NCBI RefSeq assembly: GCF_910592395.1
Contig: NC_088313.1
Span: 8,742,501 to 8,806,500 of the forward strand
Reading direction: 5' to 3'
Length of the DNA stretch: 64,000 nucleotides
From: Lineus longissimus
Taxonomy: Eukaryota > Nemertea > Pilidiophora > Heteronemertea > Lineidae
Below are positions 20,690 through 32,160 of the stretch, piece by piece (the first letter of the stretch is position 1; each line of letters starts with the position of its first letter). The notes beneath the pieces were generated by a model. That model ran no database searches, had not been told where the DNA came from, and saw nothing but the letters and a program-made list of their open reading frames with translations. Both the position numbers and the translations under genes were made by a program.

Positions 20690-21224
20690 GCCCTATAGTC
20701 GGATTCATAAGTAAATGTCACTGCCCTTTTGGGCCGCTGCGCAAAAATAACTGGGCCGATTTCTTCAAAGTTTGGTTTTTCTTGAATCTTATTTCGGGAC
20801 TCAAGAGGATTTTCATATTTCAGTAACCATGGTTACGAAATAATTTTTTTGTATGTATTGGTGTACATTGACGTAGTGTATTGATTTTGACATTTTCTCC
20901 TCTGTACTGCTTATTTCTGGATGCATTTTGCTGAAATGTTCAGGTTAATTTTTTTTTCGTGTGTATCTTTAAAGCTGCCAAGTTTCATTAAGAACTATCC
21001 ATCAAAAAAAATCGGGCCCTCCAGATTCCCCCAAAATGGCCAAAGGGCTCCAAAGTTGACAATTTTTTTCTTTATAATTTGCAAACCTCTAACCTGGAAA
21101 TAGTGTTGGGTCCCAAAATTAGATTCAAGAAAAACCAAACTTTGAAGAAATCGGCCCAATAGTTTTTTCACAGCGACCCAAAAGGGCAGTCAGTGACATT
21201 TACTTATGAATCCGACTATAGGCC
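20690..21224. mobile_element. MITE with about 110-bp terminal inverted repeats
   Basis: The left arm starts near CTATAGTCGGATTCATAAG and continues through GGGCCGATTTCTTCAAAG to about 20800. The right arm (about 21115-21224) is its reverse complement, with roughly one mismatch in seven. The interior has no coding potential. The 20281-20689 stretch to its left holds nothing I recognise. Confidence 0.75.
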
Positions 21225-21339
21225 TAACTATAAAAGCACTGATGACAGCTGTGCTACACTTTCATCATTATCATCATCTACTTTAGTCAACCAGCTCAGA
21301 TGACCTTTCTTGGGGCAGTGATCGGTAACGGTGAACTCC

Positions 21340-22290
21340 TTCCGACCCAACAGGCAAATGTTTACATTCGTGTCTCCGGGTCTGTGAAGTTGGCTCCCAG
21401 TTCCCAGTTCCCAGTTCGCAGTTCCTTATTCGTACCCAAACATGGGTACGAATAAGGAACTAGGAAATGGGCTAAGCATTTCCCAGTTCCCAATTCAAAT
21501 TTCTTTCAAATATTAACACTCCAAAGTTCGATAACTCAACTTGGTGGTTTTAACCCTTTCCTACCGAGCTCCCGATTCAACTATCAGTGACTTTAACCCT
21601 TTCTGACACATTTCCCAGTTCAAAATGCCAGCTCCTTATTCGTTTTAACTCATTTTAACCCTCTACATCTCCATTTCCCTATTCAAATGCTGGCTCCCGA
21701 TTCAGCTACAAGTCACTTTAACCCTTTCTGACTCCATTTCATTCATTTGCAAGCCTCTTTAAGCCATTCTGACTCCATTTCCCAGTTCAAAATGCCAGTT
21801 CCTTATTCGTCTTAACTCATTTTAACCCTCTTTAAGTCCATTTCCATATTCAAATGCTGGCTCCCGATATAGCTACAAGTCACTTTAACCCTTTCTGACT
21901 CCATTTCATTCATTTGCAAGTCACCGTGCTTTAACCCTTTCTGACTCCATTTCCCAGTTCAAAATGCCAGTTCCTTATTCGTCTTAACTGATTTTAACCC
22001 TCTATAACTCAATTTCCCTATTCAAATGCTGGCTCCCGATTCAGCTACAAGTCACTTTAACCCTTTCTGACTCCATTTCATTCATTTGCAAGCCTCTTTA
22101 AGCCATTCTGACTCCATTTCCCAGTTCAAAATGCCAGTTCCTTATTCGTCTTAACTCATTTTAACCCTCTATAAGTCCATTTCCCGATTCAAATGCTGTC
22201 TCCCGATTTAGCTACAAGTCACTTTAACACTTTCTAAGCCCATTTCCCGGTTCAAAATGCCAGTTCCTTATTCGTCTTAACTCATGGGCC
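21340..22290 (+). repeat. Satellite array, forward orientation
   Basis: A diverged tandem array of about 180-190-bp units. Each has CATTTCCCAGTTCAAAATGCC, a GTTCCTTATTCG segment, TTTAACCCT, CAAATGCTGGCTCCCGATTC and TTTAACCCTTTCTGACTCC. The same array in reverse orientation occupies 32345-34470. It starts beside a perfect hairpin at 21421-21460. Confidence 0.85.
21421..21460. repeat. Perfect 17-bp-stem palindrome at array edge
   Basis: GTTCCTTATTCGTACCC pairs with GGGTACGAATAAGGAAC across a 6-base loop. The arms are the array's own GTTCCTTATTCG element, so two array units meet head to head here. Confidence 0.9.
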
Positions 22291-22501
22291 GCGTTTTGGA
22301 ATTTCTCCAAAATTGGTAAACAATCGTTGAAGAGGAATCGATGATGCCGGTAAAAATTGACCAATATTACAGCCTTGCCTCTATCTTGACCTAACTTGAA
22401 AATAGTACACATGCCTACGGCCTATATAATGTATGCTATTGCGTGGCCTACTTACTGACATAGACTCCCTGTAGCCAGGTCAGAGCTATCCGTCCAATTT
22501 C

Positions 22502-22785
22502 AACTTAAAGGGAAGGGCCCGCCAAAAAATGGGGAGTTTTGGACGGCCCGGTCAAAACCTTAGGCGGGAATAAGGTTTCATTGATAAATATAAGGAGTTT
22601 CAAGGCCCCCAAATTACTTGTAAGGTTCAATAGATACTGGCCTTTCATTGGTTTACCGTTTGCGTATCATTTACATACTCTCATCTTGAAAAATATGACA
22701 ATATTTACGATCACGTTATTGATTTTTGCAACATTTTCGGTAACGCGCCCCTTGCGGATCTGTAAGGTACCATTCGGATGCTTGA
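22502..22785 (+). repeat. Dispersed repeat, also at 57135-57425 (inverted)
   Basis: A block beginning with GGGAAGGGCCCGCC and containing GGAGTTTTGGACGGCCC and GGAGTTTCAAGG occurs here and in reverse complement near the right end of the window, about 75-80 percent alike by eye. It has no coding potential; probably a MITE or an untranslated part of a larger element. The gap 22291-22501 holds nothing recognisable. Confidence 0.6.
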
Positions 22786-22913
22786 AAAATGTTAGTGGCG
22801 TGGCTCCATCTGCTACAGCTGTCACCGCGCCGGTGTTAGTCTCACGTCTTGGCGTCTGCACCACCCTTGGGGAACACCTCAATGCCGTTGGCGTACTGAC
22901 GAGACCAGCGTCT

Positions 22914-23170
22914 CTAGAGGCTCCGACATTCGCCATGACTCAGCAGTGACAGGTCACTTGGCTGGAATGGCCCCATCTCCTCTTCACTCATGTTCATTGC
23001 CGGCAATTCTGGCAAATATCTTGAGTCGTCATGGTTGTCAAACAAGTCTTGGATAATATGCTGCTCCATTTCTTCTGTACTGTTCGGATCAGGGGCCTCG
23101 CTCTCCACCGGCCCAGAATCCACCGGCGACTCGAAATCCATACTACTATTCTCTCCATTTTCCATTTTTT
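22914..23170 (-). other. Short acidic ORF, possible first exon
   Basis: From ATG at 23168-23170 the minus strand encodes about 80 residues rich in Glu, Asp, Ser and Pro, with MENGENSSMD at the start and several hydrophobic dipeptides (IIQDLF, YLPELP) in acidic context, as in transcription activation domains. The frame also continues upstream without a start codon to 23342. I recognise no family. It may be an exon of a captured host gene within the 15.5-kb insert, or chance. Confidence 0.25.
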
Positions 23171-23629
23171 CCTCTCTCCAACTCACTACTATCGCTATTG
23201 ACTGCGTAACATACACTAAAATTCTTTCGCTATCATTGCTAACTTCATTTACTAGAACACTGGCCTCTTTGTAGCCGATTATGTAACCAATAGTGGAAAC
23301 ACCTGGCAGCGCCGCCCGGCATGATACACGTGCTACTGGCATATTTATAACTCGTAGTAAATAAGGTTGTAAAAATATGCAAATGAGATGCCGTATATGG
23401 AAACCATGACGTCACTAAGCAGTGCTTATTTCTGCTACGGGTGGCGCTGTTGCTTGCTTCTGGAGGCGCTATTCAACCTCTTTAAGCTAAAAAAATTGCA
23501 ATGCATCAGGTGTGGATATACCGCCTATCATGTGATGTCCAGTATAGCATGAAGCATGCTGTTTTATCTTTATCTGTTCTGTTAACACACAGACCATGCA
23601 TACCTTGGCCTAGGAATTTTATTACGCAA

Positions 23630-24485
23630 TGGAAGATTAACGAATTGATTAATCCAGTTTCAGAACGGTCGCGTCACACTGGCCCGAATACGCATTCAAA
23701 TTGGTTTAAAACGCGCCACACTCAATGCATACTAACGACGCGCCATCTATTATTATCATTATTATTATTTATTAACCTCCCATATGGGAGAATAAAATTT
23801 ACGAGTACAAAACATATAAGTATATAATATCACAGTATCACACAGTCATTATTAACAGGTTAAAATCGCGTAAGGTGCTTGACCATTTCCATCTCCCGGC
23901 CATGCCTATTGCCAAAGTTCGGGTCAAAGAGGAGTGTCCTCAGCGAGTCAACACCACCGTCGCTATTAGCGGAGAATCCCGGCCTCGCCCTCGAAAACGA
24001 GGCCAAAACCGGGGAAAACCCCGCCGCGACGATGTTGCTGACCAGCGTACCTTTGACCAACGAACCGGCGGCAACATACCTTGCCAGGAAATAGAAATGC
24101 AAGTCACGTGCAAGGGAGTTGATTTTTCCCTATTCTATGGCATAACGAAAAACGATTTGAGTTAATGAGATCATTTAAATACATCAGTTAACTAGTTCGG
24201 AGCACTAGTTCCCGCGGTCAAAGGTCACTTTCCATGCGCCGGGCGCATGCGCAGTGCGATCGAAAACCTTAATTCGTATCAAGCGCGTCACACTTGAAAT
24301 CTCAATACGGTTTCGTTGATTCGGATTAGCTGATTCGCATTCAATTCGGTTTAAGAACCGTGTTGGTTAAAGCGGATTGAGATCGGTATGAACCGAATTG
24401 AGTGTGACGCCCCAATACGTATCAACGTTTTAATTCGAATTCAATTCGTGTTAAAACCCCAGTGTGACCACGGCATTGTGTTAAG
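23630..24485. repeat. Possible MITE remnants with GTGTGACG-type ends
   Basis: Two blocks (about 23636-23740 and 24240-24480) contain GCGTCACACT or GTGTGACG segments in both orientations, and repeated AATTCGGTTTAA-like words that form imperfect inverted repeats. No coding frame between them is convincing. A short tandem of AATTTGTACAAC (three units) lies further right at 24757-24793. Confidence 0.3.
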
Positions 24486-25000
24486 TGAGAATGGGTATTC
24501 CGAGGTAACAGGCCCTGGTACTCAGCTATACGCCTTTGATGCTGTGACTAGAGGTCCCAGGGCCGGGTTATGAGCAGGGCAGTTGCAGCTGGGATGAGTC
24601 GTTGATGCCTTGGCGTGATTTACTGGGTAGTATCAAAATTATATATGGCGAGTAAACAAAGAAGCATTTTAAACCTGGAATGAATGATCAAGTTTATATG
24701 CAATATTCATTGAAGGATGCGGTTAAGTATTGTTATGGTAAACAAAACTGAATGAATTTGTACAACAATTTGTACAACAATTTGTACAACAGGTTCGTGA
24801 GAAACAACTCTTAAACAACTTGGTTATTCTAAGACTAAATTGAATCTGCTTTATTATCCACAAACATATCATATACGGGTTACAAATACGTACAGGATGA
24901 ATGCAATTTCTCTGATTGGTTCAGAGAAAGGAATTAAAATCAGGAATGGTAATTAAGTCGTCTCATTGACTGCAAGAGGGAGGAGCTTAGCGGCAAGCTG

Positions 25001-25005
25001 CAAGT
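25001..25005. repeat. Target-site duplication, left (BEL/Pao)
   Basis: CAAGT directly before the left LTR is repeated as CAAGT at 32161-32165, directly after the right LTR. A 5-bp duplication is usual for BEL/Pao integrases. Confidence 0.9.
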
Positions 25006-25875
25006 TGTACTATAGCTACATGAAAAAACACTACTAAATTACCAGAAGAAACACACCCTGAAGCTGTTTTACACAAGTACACAAACACACTTTATTTACA
25101 TAAGCAACTTAGGTAATGGTCTATATGGTGGCAATGTAGAGCTCTCTGCTATGAATGACACTTGCACAAACACATCAGTCAGTCAATCTGGTTGAGAAAC
25201 ACATATCCAAAGAAGCTCCAACTCGTAGAAACACAGTTATGTACTCGTAGAACGTAGAAACACAGTCATGTACATGTCGATGACGTCACATAAAAAGTGC
25301 AAGCCCGGTACCGGAAGTGAGTGACAAAAGACAAGTCACGATTGCGCAAACAGGAAGTACAGATATCCGACGTATATCCACGTAAAACGTTGCGTATAAA
25401 GGTTACATGTAAAGGTGCTCCTTGCGGCCGCCAAAGACACTTGTTACGAACGATGTAAGCAGTGCTACGAAATGTAGCCAAAATGTATGGTCTATGCACA
25501 CACGTGCTTGGCTCTATGCATAGTTACGAATTAAAGAATTGTCAAAGCTCGAGACACACAGTAAATCTTTCTTTCCATCAGTCGTGGAAAGAACGTAATA
25601 GAAATACTCAAAGTTCGGATCCTTGAACACGAATAAAAAACACAGGAGCAAACGTCCTCCCGGTCTTCTCACACCACAGCTGTGTATACGAATGGGGCGA
25701 GTATAAGAAAACTGATAGAAAATGAACCTATGCACTTACGTAAGAAGGTAAGTGCATAGGCCTAAAATAAACTGTGTTTGTAAACAAGTCTCTTGATGGC
25801 GTCCACCACAAGCCAGCACCATACATGTTGTAACAAAATAATTAACTCAGGTCCTATTTGACCAACAACCGAACA
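25006..25875 (-). repeat. 3' LTR of the BEL/Pao element
   Basis: 870 bp, bounded by TGTACTATAG and CCGAACA on the plus strand, so TGTTCGG...TAGTACA in the element's own direction. It matches 31291-32160 except at two positions (near 25077 and 25679). Apparent reading frames inside are not coding. Confidence 0.93.
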
Positions 25876-25890
25876 TCCTCCCCTCTGAAA
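25876..25890 (-). promoter_or_regulatory. Polypurine tract of the BEL/Pao element
   Basis: On the minus strand CAGAGGGGAGGA abuts the first base of the 3' LTR, the expected site for plus-strand priming. Confidence 0.8.
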
Positions 25891-26087
25891 ATCGAATTAA
25901 CCCAAGTATAAAGATTTTCACTACAAACTAAAAACAAAATCTCTATGTTGCTTGCGCGCGCTACGCTTGTAGCATTTTACTATATGAATCGTTTGAACAA
26001 AGTATACTAGTAGTGCAAACATTATCATCGGAAATTGCAATGACTTCGTCATGTCCTAATCTATAAGTAATAATCGTACGCGATAAT

Positions 26088-29000
26088 CTACTGATTATCT
26101 ACTGGTTCAAGTAACCTTAACTTCTGTACTGGTCGCCGTCTCAGACCAGCAGCTGTCCTCACTGTCACGGACCTCACTAAGTTGTCCCTGCCTGGGTGCA
26201 ACTCTTCCACTTTGGCCAACGTCCAGTCTCCCTTTCGCATCCCTTCTTCTGCCAAAAATACAACGTCCCCAACTTGAAGGTTGTCCCTTACATCGGTCCA
26301 CTTCCGCATCTGCTGGAGTTGGAGAAGGTACTCTGTTGTCCATCTGTTCCAAAATTGCTTCATAAGAGACTGTTGGTACCGCCAACGCTTGCCAAGTGTG
26401 GTCTGTGCTGTAACCTTGTCAACCTCCGGAAGAGACTGGGGGCTTCGTCCTATGGCAAGGTGCCCCGGAGTGAGGGGCAACCAATCCTCTGTATCACTCG
26501 ACACCATGGTCAATGGACGCGAGTTCACCATTGCCTCTACTTCCGTTAAAACAGTCATCAGCTCAATCAGGGTGAGCTTCGATTTCCCGAGAACCTTCTT
26601 CAATGGTCTCTTTACCGATCCAACCATTCTCTCGTAAAACCCACCGTGCCATGGAGCACGTTCAGTGATGAACTTCCAGCGTATGCCCTCTTGTTCTAAC
26701 TTGTCTCTAACATCATCCTGCTTCTTGAAAATCTTCTGGACTATGTCTGAAGCCTTCTTAAAAGTTTTAGCGTTGTCCGACAACATCATCCGACATCGTC
26801 CTCTTCGGCTCATCATTCTCCGCAAGGCCAACATAAACTGCTCAGTAGTCAGTGTTTCGACAAGCTCAAGGTGTATGGCCCTAGTCACCATACAGGAAAA
26901 CAGACAAATGTACACTTTGCTTGTTGATTCACCTCCAACTGTGACCCTCACGAAGAGTGGCCCAGCAAAATCGACACCGACATTAGTGAATGCTGGTGCG
27001 ATTGATATACGCTCCTCTGGCAAAGGTGCCATTCGTTGGTCGATCTTGAGAGGTTCTCGACAGGTTTTGCACGTATTGAGTATCCGCCGCACCTCTTGTT
27101 TCCCATGGACAATCCAATATCTGTTTCGTAGACTTGCTAGAGTCTGAGCCGCTCCAGGATGCAAGGTAATCTTGTGGTAATGCATCACAAGCATCTTCAC
27201 TAACGAATTGTGAGTCGGAAGAACGATTGGGTGCTTCACTTGTTCTGGCAGTGGGGCATAGTTGAGGCGACCACCTACGCGGATAACTTGTGATCGCTTA
27301 TCCCAATATGGGTTCAATTGGACGATGACACTTGTCTTCTCTACACTCTCTCCAGCTTTAAGCTTCTGTATCTCCTTCTGGAAATGCTTCTCTTGGGCCC
27401 ATTGTATCCAATGAAGTTCTTCCTTCCTCCTCTCACTCAATCGATCACTCCCCTCATCTGGGACAGTGTCTACATCTTTGTTTGCTTTGTCTCTTCGGTA
27501 TAGTGTGATCCAACTCCTCAATCTCATCATGACTCTGATGAATTTCTCATAGTCTGAAAATTTCTCCACATATTGTTCTACCTCGGAGTCCTTGAGTCTT
27601 TGACTGGGCAAAACCGCCAACGAGGTACTTGTTGTCTTCTTCTTCTCGTTAGCCTTCTCGGCTTCATTAGAGACCACAATTATTGGGGGCCACTCCGTTT
27701 CCTTTTGCCTCAGAAACAGTGGTCCATCCCACCACAGTGCGGAGTCGACCACTGCTCTCGCTGTGACACCTCGTGAGCATAGGTCCGCAGGATTAAGTTT
27801 GCCGGGCACGTATCTCCAATTCAGTGGTCTTACAAGCTGTTGAATCTCTGACACCCGATTAGCAACGAAAACTTGCCATGTATACGCTGGCTTTGAAATC
27901 CAGTGCAACACGACCTGAGAGTCAGTCCAACAGATTGTCTTCTCTATCAGCAGCTTGAGTTCATTTCTGACGTATGTCACCAGTCTAGCATTGATGAGCG
28001 CGGCAATGAGTTCCAGCTCAGGAATGCTACGTCTCCTCCCAATAGGAGACAGACGAGTCTTTGAAAAGAGCAGTGTAGAATACTTCCTTCCAGATGGTCT
28101 ATCTTCAGCCAAGAGATAGATTGCACTGCCGTAGGAAGCTTCGCACGCATCGCCAAAACCATGGAGGGAGTAAATTGGATTCTGGAAATCTTCAGGTTTG
28201 AGGCAACGAGGAACTTTGATCCTATCCTTGTAACTTGGATGACGTGGTAATCCAGTCACATAATGGTCTCCTACTCGTGTTGTCATCATTCGGTGTTGCT
28301 CCAAGGCCGAAGTCTCAAGTTCAGTCGAGTTCTTACTCTCATTAGGACGAATGCCCAGGTGTTCAAGGTCCCAATAACGGGTTGCCATCTCAGTTTCATT
28401 TTGTTCTTGGAAGCTGACGCGGTGGACACAATAAGTACGGTTGACTTCGGTCTGGGTTGAGTACGGCCCACATAGGATCCAGCCTATGTGAGTCTTCTGT
28501 GCCATGGGCGTTCCTGGAGGCCCTCTGATTCTCTTCTCTTTTAAGATGTTGAGAGTGTCTTCAATGCCCAGAAGAACATCCACTTCAGAGTTTGCCTGGA
28601 CAGGAAATCTTTCCGCGAGCTGTAGACCCCTCAAATGACTCATCTTGGTGAAATCCACGTTGACAGCATTTATCGGAGCACTTGGCTTGTCCAAAATGTA
28701 CGCAGAAATTTCGAAAACTTCTCCCTTCCAGCCAGGAAGAATTCCCGATAGATAGAACTTGACCTTCTCAGTAGTGGTAGCCATCACCTCTCCACCTGCC
28801 AAGATGAACTCACCTTCAACCTTGGGGCCTCTCAAATTCAATCTTTTTGCCATTGAACGGCTAATGAACGTAACACCACTCCCGGTGTCCAGTAACACGC
28901 GACCTTCCGCAACCCTAGACTTTGACTCAAGTTTGACTATGCCGCTCTGCATGACGACATTCGTTGAACCAGTAGACTTGACCAGTCCTGCAGTCGATTC

Positions 29001-30239
29001 AACTTTGTTCTGATGTGATACCTCAGATGTAAGGTTAGAAGAACCTGATACATTACTTCTCGCAGCGTTGTCACTTCCACTTCTTTTCTCGAAGTGGAGC
29101 AAAGTATGGTGATTCTTCTTACACGATTTGCATCCCCTAGATCGACATGTTTTTACCATGTGGAATCTCGACAAGCAATTGAAGCAAGCCCTTGCTGCTT
29201 TCACACGCTCGCATCTCTCCTCAACACGCATCTTGGAAACGGACGGACACGAATAGGATTGGTGTGCATTATCACAAAAGACACACCGACTTTCGGTACT
29301 CTCCTGTGTTTGTGGGGTCACATTCAAGGCGTGGCCTGATGGACGCCTTTCAAATGATCTTTCCTTTTTTGGATCGTTTGGAAGGGACTCTGACCTTCTA
29401 GCAACCTTCACTGCATCTTGGATCTTCTCGATCAAGTCGTCAATTCGAATTGGAAGGTTGGACGGAGCTGTCGTTCTCTTTTCTTCTTTGATTCGTTCGC
29501 TGTCCCACTTTCTCACCAAACTCTTCGGCATCTTCCTCCTTACTAACGCAGTGAGAATCCAACTAGATCGGATGAGCTCTGGGTCATCGTGTGTCCTCTT
29601 CTTAATGTAATTCCAGTTTGCCACCAGTGTGTTCAGCATAGGATCCAACTCTCGAACTGTGGGACTTTTTACAACTGGAACACTAGCTATCTCATTGACA
29701 GCCTTCTCAATGCGAGCTAACACATCTCCGTAACGATTCTCTAAGAACTCGATTATTTCTTCGTAGCTTGGGTCTTTCAAACCAGACACCAACTTTGCTA
29801 CCTCTCCATCGAGTAATGAAATTACAACATGAGTCTTCTCGACGTCACTGTACCCAGGTTTTCTAACCTCTGCACCCACAAGATCTCGCCATTGATCAAA
29901 TAGCTCAGTATCGCCCTTGAATTTTGGGATCTGAATAACTCGCTTCTTGTGCGTCAGCGTAGAAAGAATTTCTTCTAGTTGTGTCTCAGAAACGCCAGTG
30001 CTCACTCCGGCGAGAGCCTTTGACAAGCTTTCTGCAAACATTTCCGGGCTGAACTCAGATTTAGCAGATTTTCCGGATGCTTCACTTGCTTCCTGCACAG
30101 GTGATAAACATGCCTCTAACCCTTGTATCGAAGCACACATATGATTGTACGCTTTGAGGTATCTCACCTCACCATCATCATCTTTCACCGCTTTTAGGCG
30201 AGCATCATTTTCTGCATGATAATCTATTTGATCCTGCAC
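26088..30239 (-). CDS. BEL/Pao Gag-Pol polyprotein without RT
   Basis: A single 1383-codon frame. Domains in order: Gag of the DUF1759 type (about residues 90-290), Cys/His knuckles (CVFCDNAHQSYSC, CFNCLSRFHMVKTC, CKSCKKNHH), aspartic protease (VLLDTGSGVTFIS), a spacer with DVLLGIEDTL and GWILCGPY, then RNase H (LHGFGDACEASYGSA, SIPELELIAAL, WTDSQVVLHWI, NPADLCSRG), integrase zinc domain (HYHKITLHPG...CKTC), integrase core (VGVDFAGP, LSDNAKTF, PWHGGFYERMVG: the D, D and E) and the C-terminal DUF5641-like domain (GDVVFLAEE...). The roughly 400-residue RT normally found between protease and RNase H is absent, yet the frame is kept across the join near 28190-28260. The start of Gag is in another frame (30224-30448). 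Confidence 0.92.
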   Translation of the reverse strand: MQDQIDYHAENDARLKAVKDDDGEVRYLKAYNHMCASIQGLEACLSPVQEASEASGKSAKSEFSPEMFAESLSKALAGVSTGVSETQLEEILSTLTHKKRVIQIPKFKGDTELFDQWRDLVGAEVRKPGYSDVEKTHVVISLLDGEVAKLVSGLKDPSYEEIIEFLENRYGDVLARIEKAVNEIASVPVVKSPTVRELDPMLNTLVANWNYIKKRTHDDPELIRSSWILTALVRRKMPKSLVRKWDSERIKEEKRTTAPSNLPIRIDDLIEKIQDAVKVARRSESLPNDPKKERSFERRPSGHALNVTPQTQESTESRCVFCDNAHQSYSCPSVSKMRVEERCERVKAARACFNCLSRFHMVKTCRSRGCKSCKKNHHTLLHFEKRSGSDNAARSNVSGSSNLTSEVSHQNKVESTAGLVKSTGSTNVVMQSGIVKLESKSRVAEGRVLLDTGSGVTFISRSMAKRLNLRGPKVEGEFILAGGEVMATTTEKVKFYLSGILPGWKGEVFEISAYILDKPSAPINAVNVDFTKMSHLRGLQLAERFPVQANSEVDVLLGIEDTLNILKEKRIRGPPGTPMAQKTHIGWILCGPYSTQTEVNRTYCVHRVSFQEQNETEMATRYWDLEHLGIRPNESKNSTELETSALEQHRMMTTRVGDHYVTGLPRHPSYKDRIKVPRCLKPEDFQNPIYSLHGFGDACEASYGSAIYLLAEDRPSGRKYSTLLFSKTRLSPIGRRRSIPELELIAALINARLVTYVRNELKLLIEKTICWTDSQVVLHWISKPAYTWQVFVANRVSEIQQLVRPLNWRYVPGKLNPADLCSRGVTARAVVDSALWWDGPLFLRQKETEWPPIIVVSNEAEKANEKKKTTSTSLAVLPSQRLKDSEVEQYVEKFSDYEKFIRVMMRLRSWITLYRRDKANKDVDTVPDEGSDRLSERRKEELHWIQWAQEKHFQKEIQKLKAGESVEKTSVIVQLNPYWDKRSQVIRVGGRLNYAPLPEQVKHPIVLPTHNSLVKMLVMHYHKITLHPGAAQTLASLRNRYWIVHGKQEVRRILNTCKTCREPLKIDQRMAPLPEERISIAPAFTNVGVDFAGPLFVRVTVGGESTSKVYICLFSCMVTRAIHLELVETLTTEQFMLALRRMMSRRGRCRMMLSDNAKTFKKASDIVQKIFKKQDDVRDKLEQEGIRWKFITERAPWHGGFYERMVGSVKRPLKKVLGKSKLTLIELMTVLTEVEAMVNSRPLTMVSSDTEDWLPLTPGHLAIGRSPQSLPEVDKVTAQTTLGKRWRYQQSLMKQFWNRWTTEYLLQLQQMRKWTDVRDNLQVGDVVFLAEEGMRKGDWTLAKVEELHPGRDNLVRSVTVRTAAGLRRRPVQKLRLLEPVDNQ

Positions 30240-30448
30240 TCCTGATAACTCCCCATAAACTTCCTCAACCCTTTGAATGAAGAAAGAGCTGTACGTATCG
30301 CTATATGCACATCTTTTTCATTAGACTCATCATCAGCAACAAGTGTTTCAGCTTCCTTAGCAGCTGTATCTGTCACAGTGATATATTTTGTGAAGCGACC
30401 TCTGGTGATTCGCCTCTTCTCAAGCAACTCATTTAAACTTGCCGCCAT
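30224..30448 (-). pseudogene. Start of BEL/Pao Gag, frameshifted
   Basis: An ATG at 30446-30448 opens MAASLNELLEKRR..., a typical BEL-type Gag start with a helical, charged N-terminus. The frame leaves the main one near 30270-30290, where the downstream frame is open and gives the expected helical continuation. One base has probably been lost or gained. It is the only obvious lesion besides the RT loss. The leader 30449-31270 between the 5' LTR and this start shows no other ORF. Confidence 0.65.
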
Positions 30449-31290
30449 ATTGTACTATTGTACTTGAGTATGAAAATAAAGACACACTGAGGGGAGGATG
30501 TTTTACACCGCACAATAAATGCTTTATACGAGATGACCGGTCGCAATTGGCACGCACCGTTTCTAATCAGCTAGTGCCAATCTCGACAAGTATGCTCCAA
30601 AGGTTCTCCACTTAAAACCCACGACGAAATGCTTAGATTCTTATTTAGAATCTCTACACCCGATAGTCCTCGGCTCAACACTACCTTATGCACAAATATG
30701 TCACGTAACAATTTAATACCAGTGAATGAATGAAACACACGTAACGTTACTGATCACTATAAGAGTACATGTATATGCAACACATCATCAAATTATATGA
30801 CCAGAGCACCGTTGCTCAAACAACTGAAAATAAAAAATGCACTTATATGCATTTGGCCCATTTTGCAATACACAACTCTAACTCATTGAATAGAACATGA
30901 TACCAAAATGTCGTACCGAATGAAATATGCCGTGTGAATAGTGATGACACGCACAAAACGACCACACCAGAATTGTAAATGAAAATGTAAGAAACAAGAA
31001 ACACCTCATTCACATCTCATTCACAGTGACACACACAAGACGCATTCGCACATGACTCATTTACAATGACGCAAACGTAACGTTGCACGCACATGACGCA
31101 TTCACACAACCGGTACGCTATGAAATACATGTAGGTATGAAAAGTGATGTCAGAAATGCATGAACTTGTGACATAGATCTCTACAAAGACAACAAACAAT
31201 CACCAATGAATGCTCCTGGAAAGAAAAATTGATCAGCAAAACAGCCTCGAAGAATGTGATCTGGATGAAAAATCCGGTCGGAGAGACCAA

Positions 31291-32160
31291 TGTACTATAG
31301 CTACATGAAAAAACACTACTAAATTACCAGAAGAAACACACCCTGAAGCTGTTTTACACAAATACACAAACACACTTTATTTACATAAGCAACTTAGGTA
31401 ATGGTCTATATGGTGGCAATGTAGAGCTCTCTGCTATGAATGACACTTGCACAAACACATCAGTCAGTCAATCTGGTTGAGAAACACATATCCAAAGAAG
31501 CTCCAACTCGTAGAAACACAGTTATGTACTCGTAGAACGTAGAAACACAGTCATGTACATGTCGATGACGTCACATAAAAAGTGCAAGCCCGGTACCGGA
31601 AGTGAGTGACAAAAGACAAGTCACGATTGCGCAAACAGGAAGTACAGATATCCGACGTATATCCACGTAAAACGTTGCGTATAAAGGTTACATGTAAAGG
31701 TGCTCCTTGCGGCCGCCAAAGACACTTGTTACGAACGATGTAAGCAGTGCTACGAAATGTAGCCAAAATGTATGGTCTATGCACACACGTGCTTGGCTCT
31801 ATGCATAGTTACGAATTAAAGAATTGTCAAAGCTCGAGACACACAGTAAATCTTTCTTTCCATCAGTCGTGGAAAGAACGTAATAGAAATACTCAAAGTT
31901 CGGATCCTTGAACACGAATAAAAAACACAGGAGCAAACGTCCTCCCGGTCTTCTCACACCACACCTGTGTATACGAATGGGGCGAGTATAAGAAAACTGA
32001 TAGAAAATGAACCTATGCACTTACGTAAGAAGGTAAGTGCATAGGCCTAAAATAAACTGTGTTTGTAAACAAGTCTCTTGATGGCGTCCACCACAAGCCA
32101 GCACCATACATGTTGTAACAAAATAATTAACTCAGGTCCTATTTGACCAACAACCGAACA
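31291..32160 (-). repeat. 5' LTR of the BEL/Pao element
   Basis: Matches the other LTR at all but two positions and has the same ends. On the minus strand it is followed (31290 downward) by TTGGTCTCTCCGACCGG, the probable primer-binding site; I do not assign the tRNA. The target duplication CAAGT follows at 32161-32165. Confidence 0.93.

Larger units (their letters stand above)
25006..32160 (-). mobile_element. BEL/Pao LTR retrotransposon lacking an RT domain
   Basis: A 7,155-bp element on the minus strand has two 870-bp LTRs that differ by only two bases by my reading, a 5-bp target duplication (CAAGT), a polypurine tract next to the 3' LTR and a gag-pro-RNase H-integrase ORF. LTR similarity this high means recent insertion. 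The Pol region passes from protease directly to RNase H: no YVDD-type RT block is present. It therefore looks like a deletion derivative that needs RT from a relative. Confidence 0.93.

Noticed and set aside
23860-24165. Overlapping ORFs on both strands as a host gene
   Set aside because: Composition is GC-rich with no domain, and both strands are open equally; probably chance.
25266-25735. Two minus-strand ORFs, repeated at 31551-32020
   Set aside because: They lie wholly inside the LTRs and lack any domain signal.
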